Source: Nitrospiria bacterium
GTDB lineage: Bacteria > Nitrospirota > Nitrospiria > DASWJH01
NCBI GenBank assembly: GCA_036397255.1
Contig: DASWJH010000018.1
Span: forward strand, 1-64,000
Length of the DNA: 64,000 bases
Reading direction: 5' to 3'
Below the pieces are notes generated by a model. It searched no databases, was not told the origin of the DNA, and saw only the letters and a list, made by a program, of their open reading frames with translations. Position 1 is the stretch's first letter; each line of letters starts with the position of its first letter. The translations under genes were made by a program, and so were the position numbers. Shown here in pieces: positions 34,854 to 45,009 of this stretch.

Positions 34854-36077
34854 TTACCCGGAAAATTTTTTAAAAACAAGACAAGCATTGGTTCCACCAA
34901 AACCAAAGGAATTGGATAGGCTACTTTCAATATTCGTTTTTCGTGCTTTATTAGGGACATAGTCCAGATCACATTCAGGATCAGGGACTTCGTAATTAAT
35001 AGTCGGGGGAATAATCCCATGATAAAGGGCCAAAATTGAAAATATGGCCTCAATCCCTCCCGCCGCCCCCAGTAAGTGACCCGTCATGGATTTGGTAGAA
35101 CTCACAGGAATTCGATAGGCAGCTTCACCAAATACCTGTTTGATTGCAGCGGTTTCTACTTTATCTGCAAAGGTAGAGGTGGCATGAGCATTAATATATC
35201 CAATCTGCGAAGGGTCCAAACTGGAGTCCTTAAGGGCCATACTCATGCACCGCATTGCTCCCTCCCCATCTTCTGGTGGTGAAGTAATATGGAATGCATC
35301 TCCGGTCATGGCATAACCCACTAACTCAGCGTAGATCCGTGCTTTTCGTCTTTTTGCGTATTCGAGCTCTTCCAGAATTAAAATACCGGCCCCCTCACCA
35401 AGTACAAACCCGTCCCTTCCTCGATCAAAAGGGCGACTGGCCCTTTGGGGTTCATCATTTCTTACAGAAAGGGCTCTGGAAGAGGCAAATCCCGCTACGC
35501 ACAGAGGAGTTATTGCAGCTTCGGTTCCACCCGCAATCATGACATCTGCTTCTCCTCTCTGAATTATCCTAAAAGCATCCCCAATGCAATGGTTCCCAGT
35601 TGCACACGCGGTGACGGCAGCAGAATTTGGCCCTTTGGCCCCAAAACGGATAGCAATATGGCCCCCTGCCAAATTGATAATACTCATGGGAATAAAGAAG
35701 GGGGTAACCCGTTTAGGACCTTTCTCCAATAAGATCTTGTGCCACTCTTCGATGGCATGAAGACCCCCAATCCCGGAACCCACCACGACGCCTAATCTTT
35801 CGTTCCCTTTTTCCTGAATAGGAAGTCTGGAGTCATCAACGGCCATCTGACTGGCGGCGATTGCAAACTGGATAAACGTATCAACCTTTTTAATCTCCTT
35901 CTGCTCTAAGAAGGATCGAGGGTTAAACCCTTTTACTTCCGCCGCAATTTGACAAGGATATCCGGACGCATCAAACCCTTGGATTTTACCCACCCCGGAC
36001 TTTCCCTCGCAAAGGCTATTCCACGTATCCTGAACATTGAGTCCAAGGGGAGTGATGGCCCCACACCCCGTGACCAC
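34854..36077 (-). CDS. fabF: 3-oxoacyl-ACP synthase II
   Basis: 407 aa. Elongates acyl-ACP with malonyl-ACP. The active-site Cys is in [11 protein letters not shown], with His in [14 protein letters not shown] and the second His in [16 protein letters not shown]. The first ATG/GTG/TTG is GTG at 36077, which cuts into the first strand. In frame upstream, CTG at 36092 gives [12 protein letters not shown], matching E. coli MSKRRVVVTGLG, with GGGGTG just before it, so a CTG start is possible. Confidence 0.94.
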   Translation of the reverse strand: MVTGCGAITPLGLNVQDTWNSLCEGKSGVGKIQGFDASGYPCQIAAEVKGFNPRSFLEQKEIKKVDTFIQFAIAASQMAVDDSRLPIQEKGNERLGVVVGSGIGGLHAIEEWHKILLEKGPKRVTPFFIPMSIINLAGGHIAIRFGAKGPNSAAVTACATGNHCIGDAFRIIQRGEADVMIAGGTEAAITPLCVAGFASSRALSVRNDEPQRASRPFDRGRDGFVLGEGAGILILEELEYAKRRKARIYAELVGYAMTGDAFHITSPPEDGEGAMRCMSMALKDSSLDPSQIGYINAHATSTFADKVETAAIKQVFGEAAYRIPVSSTKSMTGHLLGAAGGIEAIFSILALYHGIIPPTINYEVPDPECDLDYVPNKARKTNIESSLSNSFGFGGTNACLVFKKFSG

Positions 36078-36138
36078 AACTCTTTTTTCCAGAAGATCAC
36101 CCCATTTCTTCTCTTAAAATATAAAAAGACAGCATTTT

Positions 36139-36369
36139 TTAAAGTTTTTCTTTAATATAATCGATCGCGTTTTGGACCGTGAGGATTTTCTCCGCATCTT
36201 CATCTGGAATTTCAATACTAAATTCCTCTTCAAAGGCCATTACCAACTCCACCGTATCCAGTGAGTCGGCTCCTAAATCCTCAACAAAGGAGGCCTCTGG
36301 GGTTACCTCCTCTTCCTCCACACCTAGCTGTTCAGCAATAATTTTCCTAATTTTCTGCTCCACGGCCAT
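36139..36369 (-). CDS. acpP: Acyl carrier protein
   Basis: 76 aa acidic protein. [18 protein letters not shown] carries the Ser that receives 4'-phosphopantetheine. ATG at 36369 is chosen because a perfect AGGAGGTGA lies 8 nt before it; the in-frame ATG at 36393 would read through this signal. It lies between fabG and fabF in the usual order. Confidence 0.96.
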   Translation of the reverse strand: MAVEQKIRKIIAEQLGVEEEEVTPEASFVEDLGADSLDTVELVMAFEEEFSIEIPDEDAEKILTVQNAIDYIKEKL

Positions 36370-36444
36370 TCCTCCCTTCACCTCCTCTTTCATAATTCTC
36401 TCCCTTTCTTTAATTGTGAAAACAAAAAAACCATTTCATGGTAT

Positions 36445-37197
36445 TTAACCCATCCACATACCACCATTGACATGGATCACTTGCCCCGTGATATATGATG
36501 CATCCTCAGAAACCAGAAATCGGACTACCCTTGCAATTTCTTCAGGTGACCCCAACCTCCCCAAAGGAATCTGCTGGAGAAGCTTTTGTTTGGTCTCATC
36601 TGAAAGGATCTGTGTCATCGATGTATCAATAAAACCGGGGGCAACCGCATTGGCAGTAATCCCACGGAGGGCATACTCCCGGGCAGTTGTTTTGGTAAAA
36701 CCGATCACAGCCGCTTTAGAAGCGGAATAGTTACCTTGACCTGCATTCCCGGAGACCCCCACGATTGAAGCAATATTCACGATTCTCCCATATCTTTGTT
36801 TTGCCATAAATGATAAAGCTTCTTTCGTACAAAGGAAAGTTCCTTTTAGATTTACCGCAATCACAAGGTCCCACTCCTCTTCCTTCATACGTAATAAAAG
36901 GTTATCCCGGGTAACTCCCGCGTTATTGACCAATATATCGATCCGTCCCCATCGCTGTTGTGTTTCTTTCACGCTCCTTTGAACATCGGATTGCTTTGCC
37001 ACATCGGTTTTTAGCGCTATGGCTTCCTGATTCATCTGGGAGATTTCCTTCGCAACTATTTGAGCCTGCTCTTCCTGAATATCGGAAACGGCGACTCTCG
37101 CCCCAGCCTCAGCCAACGACAGTGAAATCGAGCGACCGATTCCCTGTCCCCCTCCTGTCACCAACGCCACTTTATTTTTTAAGACCAAATCTTCCAT
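36445..37197 (-). CDS. fabG: 3-oxoacyl-ACP reductase
   Basis: 250 aa SDR. NADPH motif VTGGGQGIGRSIS (residues 14-26), NNAG (90-93), Ser in NIASIVG, and YSASKAAVIGF with catalytic Tyr and Lys. Reduces 3-oxoacyl-ACP in fatty-acid elongation. Followed by acpP and fabF. The fabD gene usually found just upstream is absent. Confidence 0.93.
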   Translation of the reverse strand: MEDLVLKNKVALVTGGGQGIGRSISLSLAEAGARVAVSDIQEEQAQIVAKEISQMNQEAIALKTDVAKQSDVQRSVKETQQRWGRIDILVNNAGVTRDNLLLRMKEEEWDLVIAVNLKGTFLCTKEALSFMAKQRYGRIVNIASIVGVSGNAGQGNYSASKAAVIGFTKTTAREYALRGITANAVAPGFIDTSMTQILSDETKQKLLQQIPLGRLGSPEEIARVVRFLVSEDASYITGQVIHVNGGMWMG

Positions 37198-37443
37198 GGA
37201 TTTAATTGTTTACACCCTTTCAAGTCTTTCTGAGAATCATAAATCTTCTCGAACCGTTGTTTTTATAGAAAACTCAGGGTTATCACGAAATTTCGAGTTA
37301 ATTCAAGACAAAAAAAACATATCCGAAAAAAGCTTAAACTCTTCCCCCCAGAAAACAAAATTAGACTTTGGAGTAGAATAAAAAATTCTTCTGTGAAACC
37401 CAAGGGTTAAACCAGGAAACCAAACCTTTGCAAGAACAGCCCG

Positions 37444-37472
37444 ATATTGATAAAATTTTTTTCCGATGTCAA
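37444..37472 (-). promoter_or_regulatory. Candidate promoter for fabG-acpP-fabF-rnc
   Basis: Minus strand: perfect -35 TTGACA (37472-37467), 17-nt spacer, weak -10 CAATAT (37449-37444). It lies about 245 nt upstream of fabG. Confidence 0.35.
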
Positions 37473-37540
37473 CAAAAATTTTTGATAAAAGGTTTTTGCA
37501 TGGATGGTCAAGTAATGATCAATTTTTTAAAAAGACGAAT

Positions 37541-37557
37541 ATAAAAGGGCTCAGCCC
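37541..37557 (-). terminator. Weak hairpin directly after fabH
   Basis: GGGC-TGA-GCCC followed on the minus strand by TTTTAT begins right after the fabH stop. The stem is only four pairs, so it is at best a weak terminator. Confidence 0.35.
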
Positions 37558-38556
37558 CTACCATCGAAGCAATATCGCTCCCCAGGTTAAACCACTTCCG
37601 AAAGCGCCTAAAACAACAAGATCCATGGGAGAAATCTTTCCCGTCCGAACGGCCTCATCCAAGGCAATGGGAATGGATGCAGCAGAGGTATTTCCATATC
37701 GGTCCCCATTGAAAAAAACCTTATTCATAGGTAGTCCTAATCGATCTGCAGTAGCCTTTAAAATACGGTAATTTGCTTGGTGAGGGATAAAAAGGCTAAT
37801 TTGATCCAGGGTTAAACCATTTTCTCTCAAGGCTTCGCGGGTCACCTCCTCCAAAGTCTTCACAGCAATTTTAAAGGTTTCGTTTCCCCTCATCTTAATA
37901 TATTGGGAACCACCCTTCAGCAAGGTTTCTGAAGGCGGCTCTTTTGAGCCCCCCCCCGGGACATAAATTAAATCCCAATAGGCGCCATCTGAATGAAGAT
38001 GGCTGGAAAGAATTCCCCTTTCCTCAAGAGTTGGTTTTAAAACAACCGCCCCTGCCCCATCTCCAAACAGGACACAGGTAGACCGGTCCTTCCAATTTGT
38101 AATTTTTGACATCACCTCTGCCCCGATGACCAACACCGTTTGATAGGTTCCACTCCGGATATATTGATCACCCACTGAGAGGGCAAAAATAAACCCCGAA
38201 CAGGCTGCAGCAAGATCAAAAGCAACCGCCCTCTTGGCCCCCAACCGATTCTGGATGAGACATGCTGTAGAGGGAAACAACATATCGGGAGTTGTCGTTG
38301 CAACCAGAATGAGGTCAATCTCCATTGGATCAATTTTCGCTTCTTCTAATGCCTTCTGAGCAGCCGGGAACCCTAAATCGGAAGAAGCCTCTTTTTCATC
38401 GGCAATTCGACGCTCCCGAATTCCAGTTCGGTCTAAAATCCATTGGTCGGTTGTATCAACCATTTTCTCGAAATCTTTATTGGTAAAAACTGTTTTGGGA
38501 ACAAAGGAGCCGGTCCCAACAATACATGAACGAAGCCCCCCAGACGGGTCAGCCAT
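37558..38556 (-). CDS. fabH: 3-oxoacyl-ACP synthase III
   Basis: 332 aa. Condenses acetyl-CoA (or another short acyl-CoA) with malonyl-ACP to start fatty-acid synthesis. The catalytic triad is present: Cys in DLAAACSGFIFAL, His in FIPHQANYRIL and Asn in YGNTSAASIP. Its ATG shares one base with the plsX stop, so the two are tightly coupled. Confidence 0.95.
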   Translation of the reverse strand: MADPSGGLRSCIVGTGSFVPKTVFTNKDFEKMVDTTDQWILDRTGIRERRIADEKEASSDLGFPAAQKALEEAKIDPMEIDLILVATTTPDMLFPSTACLIQNRLGAKRAVAFDLAAACSGFIFALSVGDQYIRSGTYQTVLVIGAEVMSKITNWKDRSTCVLFGDGAGAVVLKPTLEERGILSSHLHSDGAYWDLIYVPGGGSKEPPSETLLKGGSQYIKMRGNETFKIAVKTLEEVTREALRENGLTLDQISLFIPHQANYRILKATADRLGLPMNKVFFNGDRYGNTSAASIPIALDEAVRTGKISPMDLVVLGAFGSGLTWGAILLRW

Positions 38557-39578
38557 TATTTCTTTTCCCTTTCTTTCTCCTCGGGGTTCATTTGGCGCTC
38601 AATATCTCTTTGAATAGCCTCATTCACCCTTTGTTCTAATGCCTGTTTGGCCATTTTGATTGCATTTTTAATCGCCTTCCCGGATGATCTTCCATGACAA
38701 ATTATGCTTACCCCATTGACCCCCAATAAATGAGCCCCTCCATATTCGGCATAATCCACTTTTTTTTTGAAACGGTTCAAGGCGGGTTTCAAGAGCAGGT
38801 ATCCCAAAACTCCCAGACTGGATCCCTCGATTTCTCTTTTTAAAAAATTACCAATGGTATCCGCAAGACCCTCACTGACCTTTAAAACCACATTTCCAAT
38901 AAACCCATCACAGACAATTACGTCTGCGTTTCCATTATAAACATCACGCCCCTCAACATTACCAATAAAGTTAAGGTCTCTTTCCCGAAGGAGCCGAAAG
39001 GTTTCCTTTGTTAATTCATTCCCTTTAATAGCCTCTTCACCGATACTTAAAAGCCCCACCCTTGGATTGACCTTTCCCTGAACCCGCCGGGCAAATTCTT
39101 CCCCCATTATGGCAAACTGTAAAAGGTTATTGGGCTTACAATCTACATTGGCCCCAACATCCAGTAAAAGGGCAGAGCCTTGAAGGGTGGGTAACACGGT
39201 GGCAATGGCAGGCCGATCCACCCCTTTGAGGGGGCCCAAAATAAACAAGGCGGTGGCCATGGCGGCACCGGTATTTCCCGCACTAATCACTGCTTCCGCT
39301 TTTCCTTCTTTGATCAAATGGGTCGCAACCCAAATGGAAGAATTCTTTTTTTTCCGAATCGCGTGGGAAGGGGACTCATCCATTTCCACTTTTTCCGGGG
39401 CATGAACGATTCGAAGATTGGGTCTCTCACCTCCCATTTTTTTTAACAAAGGGGAAAGGACGGCTTCATTTCCCACACAAATAAGTTCGACATCGTATTC
39501 GAGGATAGCGGAAATGGCCCCTTCCATGATAGCCTCTGGGGCATTATCCCCACCCATGGCATCAATGGCAATTCTCAT
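38556..39578 (-). CDS. plsX: Phosphate acyltransferase
   Basis: 340 aa. Makes acyl-phosphate from acyl-ACP for phospholipid synthesis with PlsY. Begins MRIAIDAMGGDNAPEAIMEG, followed by SAGNTGAAMATALFILG and VCDGFIGNVVLKVSEGLA, all family hallmarks. Part of yceD-rpmF-plsX-fabH. Confidence 0.95.
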   Translation of the reverse strand: MRIAIDAMGGDNAPEAIMEGAISAILEYDVELICVGNEAVLSPLLKKMGGERPNLRIVHAPEKVEMDESPSHAIRKKKNSSIWVATHLIKEGKAEAVISAGNTGAAMATALFILGPLKGVDRPAIATVLPTLQGSALLLDVGANVDCKPNNLLQFAIMGEEFARRVQGKVNPRVGLLSIGEEAIKGNELTKETFRLLRERDLNFIGNVEGRDVYNGNADVIVCDGFIGNVVLKVSEGLADTIGNFLKREIEGSSLGVLGYLLLKPALNRFKKKVDYAEYGGAHLLGVNGVSIICHGRSSGKAIKNAIKMAKQALEQRVNEAIQRDIERQMNPEEKEREKK

Positions 39579-39650
39579 CCTTGCACTCCAGAATTTAAAT
39601 CCTTAAAGGGGTATGATAGGGTTGAAGAGAATTCAAAAAGAGGATAAAAC

Positions 39651-39833
39651 TTAAGACTCCTTCACGGCAATAACATCCATCCCTTTATAAGAACCACATT
39701 TCATACAAACCCGGTGAGGAAGTTTTGGCTCTTGGCATTGAGGACAGAGGACCACGCTGGGAGCCCTCAATTTATAATGGGTTCTTCTTTTATCCCGCCG
39801 TGATTTGGAAATTTTATGTTTTGGGTGTGCCAT
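39651..39833 (-). CDS. rpmF: 50S ribosomal protein L32
   Basis: 60 aa. [19 protein letters not shown] is the standard N-terminus, and [18 protein letters not shown] holds four Cys for zinc (a C+ form). Lies between yceD and plsX as in most bacteria. Confidence 0.96.
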   Translation of the reverse strand: MAHPKHKISKSRRDKRRTHYKLRAPSVVLCPQCQEPKLPHRVCMKCGSYKGMDVIAVKES

Positions 39834-39869
39834 ATAAATTCCTTTTTTTCAATTATATTTCCGAGTCCC

Positions 39870-40379
39870 TCAAGAAAAATAATCTTGAAGGATAGAAAAA
39901 GGTCCCAGGGGTTTCTCCGCTTCACAACCACAAGGACCGTTATTTAAATTGCTTCCGCACCGATTGCATAACCCCAAACAGGACTCCCTGCAAAGGGGAC
40001 GAAAGGGCAAAGCTAAAATTACATTTTCCCTAATTAAACTTTCTAAATCTATAGTCTCCCCGGAATAAAAATGAATCTCCAAGGAGCCATCATAGGACTC
40101 ATCTTCGGTTTGCCCCTCCCCGTCAGAAAGGAACTGTGAATGGATAGCCACCTTTAAAGGCTGGGTAAATTCACTTAAGCAACGGCCGCATTCCAAAAAC
40201 AAGGTTGTAAAAATCTCTCCCTCTATGGTAACCAATTCTTGAAATTTCTCAATGGCCAGGTCTACGGAAATTATATTTTTTAATTCCACTCCGGTAGAGT
40301 TTAGATCCATTTGAATGGCAGGCAAATCGCAACGAAGGGTCAACCCCTCTTTGGGGATTTCATTGGGCCGAATATACAC
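39870..40379 (-). CDS. yceD: YceD/DUF177 23S rRNA-accumulation protein
   Basis: 169 aa. YIRPNEIPKEGLTL at the N-terminus, the central FLECGRCLSEF, and the C-terminal CNRCGSNLNNGPCGC with DUF177 layout. It has a role in 23S rRNA levels in E. coli. GTG at 40379 is chosen: the longer TTG frame (40409) begins inside the -10 box of a strong promoter and could not be on that mRNA. Always found next to rpmF. Confidence 0.88.
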   Translation of the reverse strand: MYIRPNEIPKEGLTLRCDLPAIQMDLNSTGVELKNIISVDLAIEKFQELVTIEGEIFTTLFLECGRCLSEFTQPLKVAIHSQFLSDGEGQTEDESYDGSLEIHFYSGETIDLESLIRENVILALPFRPLCRESCLGLCNRCGSNLNNGPCGCEAEKPLGPFSILQDYFS

Positions 40380-40408
40380 TGGATCTATTTTCTTTCCTAA
40401 ATCGACCA

Positions 40409-40437
40409 AGTATAAAGTGTCCTTTTTCCTCTGTCAA
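40409..40437 (-). promoter_or_regulatory. Sigma-70 promoter of yceD-rpmF-plsX-fabH
   Basis: Minus strand: TTGACA (40437-40432), 17-nt spacer, TATACT (40414-40409), near-consensus. The start site near 40402 leaves about 23 nt before the GTG start. Confidence 0.75.
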
Positions 40438-40507
40438 GCCAAAAGGGGCAAAAACACCGAGGTTTCTGGGAAGGAATTAAGGTGTTATTATGCTGCCTAA
40501 ACCCATT

Positions 40508-41536
40508 TTAAAAGGCCAAATTTTCCTCTGAAAGCGATAAATTAGCCTTTGGGTTTAAATCAAAGGAAGAGTAAATCCCCTTCTGAAAAAGATAGCACCC
40601 TACCAGCCCCACCATCCCCGCATTATCGGTAGAGAGAAACGGGGATGGAAAAAAAGGGTCAATCCTCTCTTCGGACCCTTTTTGGAACATCTGCTTCCTC
40701 AATAGTGAGTTTGCAGAAACACCCCCCCCAACCACAATTTGACTTACACCTGATCTTTTGGCAGCTTGTAGCCCCTTTTCTACTAAAACATCAACTACTG
40801 CTTGTAGAAAACTTGAAGCAAGGTCGGGAAGCTGATTTTCCAATTCCTCTTTTGAATAAACATTCTTTCCTAAATAATCACGTAGAGCAGTCTTCACTCC
40901 GCTAAAACTAAAATCTAAAGAGTCTGGACCTAAATACGCCCTGGGAAAATCAATTTTAGGGGTCCCCCCTTGAGAAGAAAGTTGATCCAGGATGGGCCCT
41001 CCTGGAAACCCCAACCCCATCATTCTCGCCCCCTTATCTAAAGCCTCACCCGCAGCATCATCCCGTGTTTTTCCCAATAATTTATATATTCCAACTTTCT
41101 TTACCAAAAAAAGGTGGGTATGTCCCCCGGAAACAATTAAAGCAACGGTGGGAAATTTAATCTCGGGGTATTCAAAAAGGGGAGCAAAAAGATGGCCCTC
41201 CAGGTGATTAACCCCCAGTAAGGGAATATCCAAGGCATAGGCCAAGGCCTTTGCATAAGAGACCCCGACCAGTAATGCGCCAATTAATCCGGGCCCATAT
41301 GTCACCGCTATCCCACGAATTTCCTTCCAACCCACCGATGCTTTTTTTACCGCCTTTATAACCAAATCATCCAGCACTTCTAAGTGCTGGCGGGAAGCCA
41401 ATTCAGGGACAACCCCTCCGAAACGACCATGAACCCTTTCTTGGGATAAAAGAACATTGGATAAAATATCTTTTCCATCTCGGACGATTGCAACCGAGGT
41501 TTCATCACAGGAGGTTTCTATTGCCAAAATGGTCAT
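40508..41536 (-). CDS. tsaD: tRNA N6-threonylcarbamoyladenosine transferase
   Basis: 342 aa. Installs t6A at position 37 of ANN-reading tRNAs with TsaB/C/E. ILAIETSCDETSVAIV at the N-terminus, the metal-binding HxxxH in NHLEGHLFAP, VSGGHTHLFLV and IVVGGGVSANSLLR are all present. ATG at 41536 is preferred over a TTG three codons upstream. It lies between the TPR protein and yceD. Confidence 0.95.
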   Translation of the reverse strand: MTILAIETSCDETSVAIVRDGKDILSNVLLSQERVHGRFGGVVPELASRQHLEVLDDLVIKAVKKASVGWKEIRGIAVTYGPGLIGALLVGVSYAKALAYALDIPLLGVNHLEGHLFAPLFEYPEIKFPTVALIVSGGHTHLFLVKKVGIYKLLGKTRDDAAGEALDKGARMMGLGFPGGPILDQLSSQGGTPKIDFPRAYLGPDSLDFSFSGVKTALRDYLGKNVYSKEELENQLPDLASSFLQAVVDVLVEKGLQAAKRSGVSQIVVGGGVSANSLLRKQMFQKGSEERIDPFFPSPFLSTDNAGMVGLVGCYLFQKGIYSSFDLNPKANLSLSEENLAF

Positions 41537-41562
41537 TTTGCCCAATATGTGAAGGATCTGCT

Positions 41563-42324
41563 TTAAAGTTGTCTTAAATGGGCTTTGATCTTTTCGACCA
41601 GGCCTGACTGTTCTGGGGAGGCGGAGGAAAGAAAGTGTTCGTATTCTCTTTTGGCTTTATCCAAAAATCCTGCTTTTTCAAGAGATATGGCAAAATTTAG
41701 ATGAGCATCCGAATAACCGGGGCGATGCTGAAGAGCCCGTTGATAAAGCCCTTGAGCCTTCTGAAATTCCCCCTTCTGGTCCAGCATTACGGCTAAATTA
41801 TTTAGGGCTTCCGAATAATCAGATTTCAAACCTATGGCATTCTGGTAATGCTCCTTCGCCTTTTCCATTTCGCCTTGTTTTTTATAAATGAGTCCCAAAC
41901 CATTGTGGGCCTCGGGAAAAAGGGGGTTTAAGGTTACCGCTTCTGAGAAATATTTTTCCGCCCCGCTCAGATTCCCTGAATTTAACATAACCACTCCTTT
42001 ATCAAATAACACTTGATATTGGACATCACGTAAATTCTTGGAAACAGGAGAGGAAGGTAACATTGTTTGGTTTTTTTCCGTGGTCCGGGGGAGTGATGTT
42101 ATTGAAACGGAGTTTGGAACCGGATGGTTGTCCCTTGATGTGAGATAGAGGATGGTGGTAACAGCCAATAAAATACAGGTAAGAAGGATTAACCCAAAAG
42201 AGAGTCTTCTCCCCCTAATAAACGGGGTTGGTTCAGTGAAGGAGCGATCTTTTATTTCGTTAAAAGGAAGGCGTGGCTCTGTTGTTTTCTGTGCCTTCTT
42301 GAGAGCCTCATGTATTATACTCAT
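41563..42324 (-). CDS. Membrane-anchored TPR protein with MSIIHEALKKAQ start
   Basis: 253 aa. The N-terminal MSIIHEALKKAQ motif, also seen in GspB-like and related secretion/envelope proteins, precedes one membrane span (FGLILLTCILLAVTTILYLT, residues 43-62). Four TPRs follow (for example PEAHNGLGLIYKKQGEMEKA). The repeats should face the periplasm. It follows clpC by 10 nt and so shares its mRNA. Function unknown; possibly a secretion or pilus accessory factor. Confidence 0.8.
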   Translation of the reverse strand: MSIIHEALKKAQKTTEPRLPFNEIKDRSFTEPTPFIRGRRLSFGLILLTCILLAVTTILYLTSRDNHPVPNSVSITSLPRTTEKNQTMLPSSPVSKNLRDVQYQVLFDKGVVMLNSGNLSGAEKYFSEAVTLNPLFPEAHNGLGLIYKKQGEMEKAKEHYQNAIGLKSDYSEALNNLAVMLDQKGEFQKAQGLYQRALQHRPGYSDAHLNFAISLEKAGFLDKAKREYEHFLSSASPEQSGLVEKIKAHLRQL

Positions 42325-42334
42325 CTAGGTCCAA

Positions 42335-44764
42335 TTAGACCTCAGCCAAGGCCTCTTCTTCGGTGAAGACAGGAATATTACCCTGAATTAAAACCTTAAT
42401 TTTTTTATTGTCCTTAAAGCGGCCCTTAATTAACTCTTCGGAAAGAGGGTCCTCAATATTCTTTTGGATGGCTCGTCTCATGGGGCGGGCACCATAAGCT
42501 GGCTGGAATCCTTCATTCATCAACCAACTTTTCACCTCGTCTGAAACTTCCAATTGAATTCCTTTTTCGACAAGCCGCCGATTCAGGTCTTGGATTAGAT
42601 TATCGATAATTTGAGAAAGGTGCTCTGGTTTTAAAGGATGGAAGACGACAATATCATCTACACGGTTTAGAAATTCGGGATTAAAAGTCCGCTTGAGCTC
42701 CCCGAGCACATCACCCTTCATACGTTGAAACCGTTCTCCCCCCTGTTCCTTTTGGAAACCTAAAGCCCCCCCCTTTTCAATTAATCTGGCTCCGATATTG
42801 GATGTCATAATGAGGATCGTGTTCCGGAAATCCACTTTCCTCCCCAAACTATCCGTTAGACAACCATCATCTAAAACCTGGAGGAGGACATTGAAAAGGT
42901 CGGGATGGGCTTTTTCAATTTCATCAAACAAAACGACAGAATAAGGCCTCCTTCTTACCTTTTCGGTAAGCTGCCCCCCTTCTTCATAACCCACATAACC
43001 TGGAGGGGCTCCCATTAACCTGGAACTGCTGAATTTTTCCATGTACTCAGACATATCAATGCGAATCAAGGCATCCTCATCATCAAATAAGAATTCAGCC
43101 AAAGCCCGGGCCAATTCGGTTTTTCCAACACCTGTAGGACCCAGGAAAATAAATGAACCAACGGGTCTTTTCTCGCCTTTTAACCCTGCACGGGAACGCC
43201 GAATTGCCCTTGAGACAGCCCCCACCGCTTCATCTTGGCCAATCAATCGGACATGGAGATTTTCCTCCATATTGATTAATTTTTTGGTTTCTTCCTCTTC
43301 CAACTTGTAAAGCGGAATCCCTGTCATTTTTGAAACAACATAGGCAATCTCTTCCTTCCCAATGGTGGGCTTCTGTTTTTCTTGGGTACTCTTCCATTCT
43401 TTCTTTGAGTCTTCAAGGAGTTTTTTTAACCGTTCTTCCTCCTCTCTCAACTTTACCGCTTCTTCAAAATTTTGAATCTTTATGGATATTTCCTTTTCGC
43501 GGGAAACTTTTTTTAATTCTTGCTCCAGAACTTTCAATTCCTCGGGAAGGGAGAAACTTTGAAGTTTCGCCCTAGACCCTGCCTCATCAATCACGTCAAT
43601 GGCTTTATCGGGCAAAAAACGATCGGAAATGTAACGATCCGAGAGCCGAACCGCCTCCGAAACAGCCCCTTCGGAAATTTCAACGCCATGGTGATCCTCA
43701 TACCGATCCCGTAATCCCTTAATAATTCGGATGGTTTCATCCACTGAAGGAGGATGAACATAGATGGGCTGGAATCTCCTTTTCAAAGCACCGTCCCGTT
43801 CAATATATTTCCTATACTCATCAAGCGTGGTGGCACCAATACACTGAATTTCCCCCCGTGCCAAAGCGGGTTTCAACATGTTAGAGGCATCAATGGATCC
43901 CTCGGCTGCCCCAGCCCCCACCAACGTGTGAAGTTCATCAATAAAAATGATTATATTTCCAGCGTGGACAATTTCTTTCATTACCACTTTCAAACGTTCC
44001 TCAAACTGGCCCCTGTATTTGGTCCCGGCAACAAGGGAACCCAAATCAAGGGCAATCACACGCTGATTTAAAAGATTGTCCGGGACTTCCGAGCCCACAA
44101 TTCTTTGAGCCAACCCTTCTACAATAGCGGTTTTTCCCACTCCGGACTCCCCAATTAATACCGGATTGTTTTTGGTTCTCCGAGTCAGGATTTGGAGGAC
44201 GCGCTCAATTTCATCCCCACGTCCGATGACCGGGTCTAAACCATTTTCCGCCGCCAGTTGGGTTAGATCTCGCCCAAATTCATCCAAGGCGGGTGTATTA
44301 CTTTTCTTATCTTTTTCTCGGGGTGTGCTTTTCTTCAATAGATTAACAGTGAGTTGCCTGGCCGTTAGCAAATTGGCACCTAGGCTTCTCAAAATTTTTC
44401 CTCCAATTCCCTCTTCTTCCCTTAAAAGTCCCAATAAAAGATGTTCACTTCCGATATAACTATGGCCTAAAAGCCTGGCTTCCTCCACTGCATACTCAAT
44501 GACTTTTTTCACGCGAGGAGTAAATGGAATTTCACCAAACGTCATGGTATTACTGCCGCTGGGAAGGTTCCGTTCAATTTCTAATTTTGCTTGTTCAGGA
44601 GAAAGCCCCATTTTTTTGAGAACCGCAAGGGCAACGCCATCTCCTTCTCTTAAAACAGCCAAAACAAGATGTTCTGTTCCTAAATAATCATTTTGGTGCC
44701 TTTCCGCCTCTTCCCGGGCCAAAATGATTATTTTCCTTCCCTTATCGGTAAATCGTTCGAACAT
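42335..44764 (-). CDS. clpC: ATP-dependent Clp protease ATPase subunit
   Basis: 809 aa. Two Clp_N repeats (1-145), first AAA domain with GESGVGKTA, a UVR segment ([15 protein letters not shown]) in the middle domain, then a second AAA domain with GPTGVGKTE and arginine-finger region [13 protein letters not shown]. The short middle domain with UVR makes it ClpC rather than ClpB. It unfolds substrates for ClpP. GGGGAGG lies 5 nt before the ATG. Regulated from a near-consensus promoter; no CtsR or CIRCE box is recognised. Confidence 0.95.
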   Translation of the reverse strand: MFERFTDKGRKIIILAREEAERHQNDYLGTEHLVLAVLREGDGVALAVLKKMGLSPEQAKLEIERNLPSGSNTMTFGEIPFTPRVKKVIEYAVEEARLLGHSYIGSEHLLLGLLREEEGIGGKILRSLGANLLTARQLTVNLLKKSTPREKDKKSNTPALDEFGRDLTQLAAENGLDPVIGRGDEIERVLQILTRRTKNNPVLIGESGVGKTAIVEGLAQRIVGSEVPDNLLNQRVIALDLGSLVAGTKYRGQFEERLKVVMKEIVHAGNIIIFIDELHTLVGAGAAEGSIDASNMLKPALARGEIQCIGATTLDEYRKYIERDGALKRRFQPIYVHPPSVDETIRIIKGLRDRYEDHHGVEISEGAVSEAVRLSDRYISDRFLPDKAIDVIDEAGSRAKLQSFSLPEELKVLEQELKKVSREKEISIKIQNFEEAVKLREEEERLKKLLEDSKKEWKSTQEKQKPTIGKEEIAYVVSKMTGIPLYKLEEEETKKLINMEENLHVRLIGQDEAVGAVSRAIRRSRAGLKGEKRPVGSFIFLGPTGVGKTELARALAEFLFDDEDALIRIDMSEYMEKFSSSRLMGAPPGYVGYEEGGQLTEKVRRRPYSVVLFDEIEKAHPDLFNVLLQVLDDGCLTDSLGRKVDFRNTILIMTSNIGARLIEKGGALGFQKEQGGERFQRMKGDVLGELKRTFNPEFLNRVDDIVVFHPLKPEHLSQIIDNLIQDLNRRLVEKGIQLEVSDEVKSWLMNEGFQPAYGARPMRRAIQKNIEDPLSEELIKGRFKDNKKIKVLIQGNIPVFTEEEALAEV

Positions 44765-44821
44765 CCAAACCTCCCCACGTTGTGTGTGTGAGTACTCGAA
44801 CTCCTTTAAATATTTAGTTTT

Positions 44822-44850
44822 ATTTTAACCTCATGCATTATCTATGTCAA
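44822..44850 (-). promoter_or_regulatory. Sigma-70 promoter of clpC
   Basis: Minus strand: perfect TTGACA (44850-44845), 17-nt spacer, TAAAAT (44827-44822). The start near 44815 gives a 50-nt leader. The rest of the 245-bp gap to bioF shows no clear BirA-type operator. Confidence 0.75.
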
Positions 44851-45009
44851 GTGCTTTCTGGACCTGAAAAAGGATCTTTCCCGTGTTTTTCCAATAGTTA
44901 TACCATTTTAATAATTTAAAATAGTGGCTCTTTTCCCCCAGGGAAACCTTGACTTTGATCCTAAATATATGCCAAAAACACGCAACCCCAAAAGGAAAAA
45001 GAGGGCATT

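Larger units (their letters stand above)
37198..37557. other. 360-bp A+T-rich gap where fabD is usually found
   Basis: Between fabH and fabG no ORF or fabD remnant is visible. It holds a small hairpin after fabH and a possible minus-strand promoter for fabG; nothing else is recognised. Confidence 0.7.

Noticed and set aside
44851-45009. BirA operator upstream of bioF
   Set aside because: No TTGTAAACC-N15/16-GGTTTACAA pattern can be found in the gap.
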